Assembly: GCA_046331705.1 (NCBI GenBank) | Contig: JAXLQJ010000108.1 | Span: 1-6,772, forward strand | Direction of reading: 5' to 3' | From: JADJOY01 sp046331705 [NCBI: bacterium] | Lineage (GTDB): Bacteria; JADJOY01 | DNA: 6,772 nt | Shown here: one piece after another, positions 5,466 through 6,772 of the stretch | Numbering within the stretch: the stretch's first letter is position 1 | Layout of the letters: the number at the start of each line of letters is the position of its first letter | The notes under the pieces: generated by a model | Seen by the model: only the letters and a program-made list of their open reading frames with translations | What the model was told of the DNA's origin: nothing | Database searches by the model: none | Program-made: the position numbers and the translations under genes

Positions 5466-6641
5466 ATGATCGGCCGCGACTCTGCACCGTCGTTCGCACC
5501 CCACTTCCGAGCTCCGACGAGTTGGGTGCCGTTGTTCTTGTCGGCGGCGTTATTCGCGACCGGCTGCACCAAGCAGGTGAGCATCGAGTACCTGGAAACT
5601 CCCGGTGTCGATCTCAGCAAGCACCACACCATCGGTGTCGCCGGCTTCCAAGGTCAGAACGGACAAGACGTGAGTCGGTTGATCGAGACCGCGCTCGGGC
5701 AAGCCAAGTCCGGCAAGCAGTCGTACTTCACGATCGTCGATCGCGATCGGCTCGAATCGGTGATGAAGGAGCAGCGGCTGAGCCTCACCGGAGCGATCGA
5801 TCCGAGTCGCTTGAAGGACGTCGGCAAGGTCCTCTCGTTGGACGCCCTCGTCACCGGCAACGTGGCCAGCTACGAGGTGAGAGACAGCTCGTACAGCGAG
5901 AACCGGAGCGAGTCCTACGAATGCGGGAAGAAGAAGACCTGCAGTCGCGACTACACCGTCGGTTGCACCAAGCGAGAAGCCTACGTTCAGCTCAACATCA
6001 GCGTGCTCGACACCGAGACGGCCCAGAACGATGCGCCGCTGTCGCCCGAGGGGCGCGCTTCCTCCGAGAAGTGCAGTGACCAATCCTCCACGCTGACGAT
6101 GGGCGAGGAGTTGCTCCGCGCCGCGAGCCAGCAAGCGATCACCGAGTTCGTCAACCAGGTGACGCCTCACAAGGTGTCCGAACGCGTCATGGTGAAGTCG
6201 GGCGACGACGACGCTCCGCTGCTCTTCGGCTCGGCGAGCGACTCCGTGTTGGCGAGCACCATGGGCAAAGGCGTGGACCTCGCGAACGCCGGCCTGTGGG
6301 CCGAGGCGGTCACGCAGTTCGAGGACGCCGTTCGTCAGAAGCCGACGTGCGCCGCGTGCCACTACGACCTGGGGCTCGCCATGGAGACGTTGGCGACGGA
6401 TCTCTCGGACCTGCAGACGGCGCGCGACCACTACCACCAGGCCGTCACGAGCCGACCGAGCGACACCTCCTATACGGGTGCGTTGAAGCGCATCGATCGC
6501 CGGATCTCCCAATGGGAAGAGCTCATTCGTCAGACCAAGGACCGCGAGGAGGCGGCTCAGCGAGCGCGCGAGGCCGAGCAGGCGAAGTCGACGAGCAAGA
6601 CGACGAAGCCGGCCAAGAAAGGCACGAAGACCTCGAAGTGA
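5466..6641 (+). CDS. CsgG-like lipoprotein with TPRs and Lys-rich tail
   Basis: 391 aa. The signal ends in LFLSAALFATGC (lipid cysteine 34). Residues about 54-137 are a clear CsgG-like core: HHTIGVAGFQG, FTIVDRDRLESVMKEQRLSL, VGKVLSLDALVTGNV. A Ser/Tyr/Cys-rich insertion (about 138-170, Cys153, 159, 167; also Cys203) lies where CsgG has its first membrane hairpin, followed by the strand YVQLNISVLDTETAQ. PHKVSERVMVKSG (234-246) matches the preceding lipoprotein. TPR helices occupy about 265-335 (LWAEAVTQFEDAVRQKP, HYDLGLAMETLA). A CXXCH sequence (Cys295 to His299) lies at the start of a TPR helix. A charged coiled-coil-like helix (about 345-375) and a Lys/Thr tail (TTKPAKKGTKTSK) end the protein. 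The start has a strong ribosome binding site. The gap before it is 241 bp, so its own promoter is possible, though none is clear. Paralogue of the two genes upstream; function unknown, perhaps a ring or adaptor subunit. Confidence 0.92.
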   Translation: MIGRDSAPSFAPHFRAPTSWVPLFLSAALFATGCTKQVSIEYLETPGVDLSKHHTIGVAGFQGQNGQDVSRLIETALGQAKSGKQSYFTIVDRDRLESVMKEQRLSLTGAIDPSRLKDVGKVLSLDALVTGNVASYEVRDSSYSENRSESYECGKKKTCSRDYTVGCTKREAYVQLNISVLDTETAQNDAPLSPEGRASSEKCSDQSSTLTMGEELLRAASQQAITEFVNQVTPHKVSERVMVKSGDDDAPLLFGSASDSVLASTMGKGVDLANAGLWAEAVTQFEDAVRQKPTCAACHYDLGLAMETLATDLSDLQTARDHYHQAVTSRPSDTSYTGALKRIDRRISQWEELIRQTKDREEAAQRAREAEQAKSTSKTTKPAKKGTKTSK

Positions 6642-6688
6642 GCGCGCACGAGCACGTGCTCACGCCACTCCGATCGGCTCCGATCGGA
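6638..6688. repeat. Palindrome cluster between the last two genes
   Basis: A 12-bp perfect palindrome GAGCACGTGCTC (6650-6661) lies within a wider GTGAGC...GCTCAC pairing (6638-6643 with 6658-6663) that overlaps the stop codon. It is followed by two copies of the palindrome CCGATCGG (6670-6677 and 6680-6687) exactly 10 bp apart, about one helical turn. The repeats end two bases before the ribosome binding site of the next gene. There is no T-run, so it is not a normal terminator; it may be an operator or an RNA structure. Confidence 0.45.
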
Positions 6689-6689
6689 C

Positions 6690-6695
6690 GAGGAG
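6690..6695 (+). promoter_or_regulatory. Ribosome binding site for the last gene
   Basis: GAGGAG lies five bases before GTG 6701. It decides the start: the GTG frame gives a signal peptide, while the nearby ATG in another frame gives a polar, non-signal peptide. Confidence 0.7.
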
Positions 6696-6700
6696 TCCCC

Positions 6701-6772
6701 GTGACCGCTACCACGCGTGGATGGGTGTTGCTGACGATTGTCGCGGCCGCGCTCTCGAGCGCCAGCGTCCTC
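6701..6772 (+). CDS. Exported protein, N-terminus only
   Basis: Twenty-four codons from GTG 6701 run open to the right edge. The peptide has a short n-region ending TTRGW and a hydrophobic core VLLTIVAAALSSASVL, typical of a Sec or lipoprotein signal; the cleavage region lies outside the window, so which kind cannot be told. A good ribosome binding site precedes the GTG, and the gene starts 59 bp after the previous stop, so it probably belongs to the same rightward group. Nothing can be said about the mature protein. Given its neighbours, another envelope component would be expected, but this is inference only. Confidence 0.65.
   Translation, partial: MTATTRGWVLLTIVAAALSSASVL

Noticed and set aside
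3877-5469. Plus-strand frame spanning the second CsgG-like gene and the following gap
   Set aside because: Almost entirely Arg/Pro/Gly-rich, out of frame with the lipoprotein gene. Its end next to the following start codon (ATGA) looks like coupling but is coincidental.
5550-6512. Minus-strand open frame opposite the third CsgG-like gene
   Set aside because: A shadow of a gene with lipobox, CsgG motifs and TPRs.
1-6772. tRNA, rRNA, CRISPR, insertion sequence or attachment sites
   Set aside because: No cloverleaf, regularly spaced repeats, transposase-like protein or terminal inverted repeats were seen on reading both strands by eye.

Overview
The window is very GC-rich, and nearly every protein in it carries an export or lipoprotein signal. 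That points to a Gram-negative (diderm) bacterium with a high-GC genome. The sequence alone does not fix the phylum; a deltaproteobacterial-type lineage such as Myxococcota, or a similar environmental phylum, would fit. No RNA gene, mobile element or CRISPR array was seen.

Layout. Two gene groups diverge from a 139-bp promoter region at 2933-3071. Leftward (minus strand) runs a tight three-gene group: a secreted LPP20/FlgT-N-like protein with a conserved C-terminal domain (2932-1955), a TPR plus SLH lipoprotein (1910-732), and a second secreted LPP20/FlgT-N-like protein (694 to beyond the left edge). The gaps between them are 44 and 37 bp. Rightward (plus strand) run a secreted CsgG-like protein with a FlgT-C-like tail (3072-4058), a CsgG-like lipoprotein with a TPR-like end (4055-5224, ATGA overlap with the gene before), another CsgG-like lipoprotein with TPRs and a lysine-rich tail (5466-6641), and the first 24 codons of one more exported protein (6701 to beyond the right edge).

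How the genes may work together. CsgG/FlgO-like, LPP20/FlgP-like and FlgT-N-like domains also occur together in the Vibrio-type flgO-flgP-flgT set, which builds rings around the flagellar rod at the outer membrane. CsgG itself is the nonameric outer-membrane curli export pore. Here three CsgG-like paralogues sit in tandem, divergent from two LPP20/FlgT-N-like proteins and a TPR-SLH lipoprotein, and no flagellar or curli gene is visible. My inference is an outer-membrane/periplasmic multi-protein assembly (ring, pore or wall-anchored complex) made from these building blocks. Its substrate and function cannot be read from the sequence.

Other points of interest are a symmetric pair of CACGCGTG palindromes flanking the divergent promoters, a probably leaderless CsgG-like gene, a hairpin abutting the Shine-Dalgarno of the SLH gene, an unexplained coding-like stretch on the minus strand at about 5225-5460, and a CXXCH motif inside a TPR of the third CsgG-like protein.
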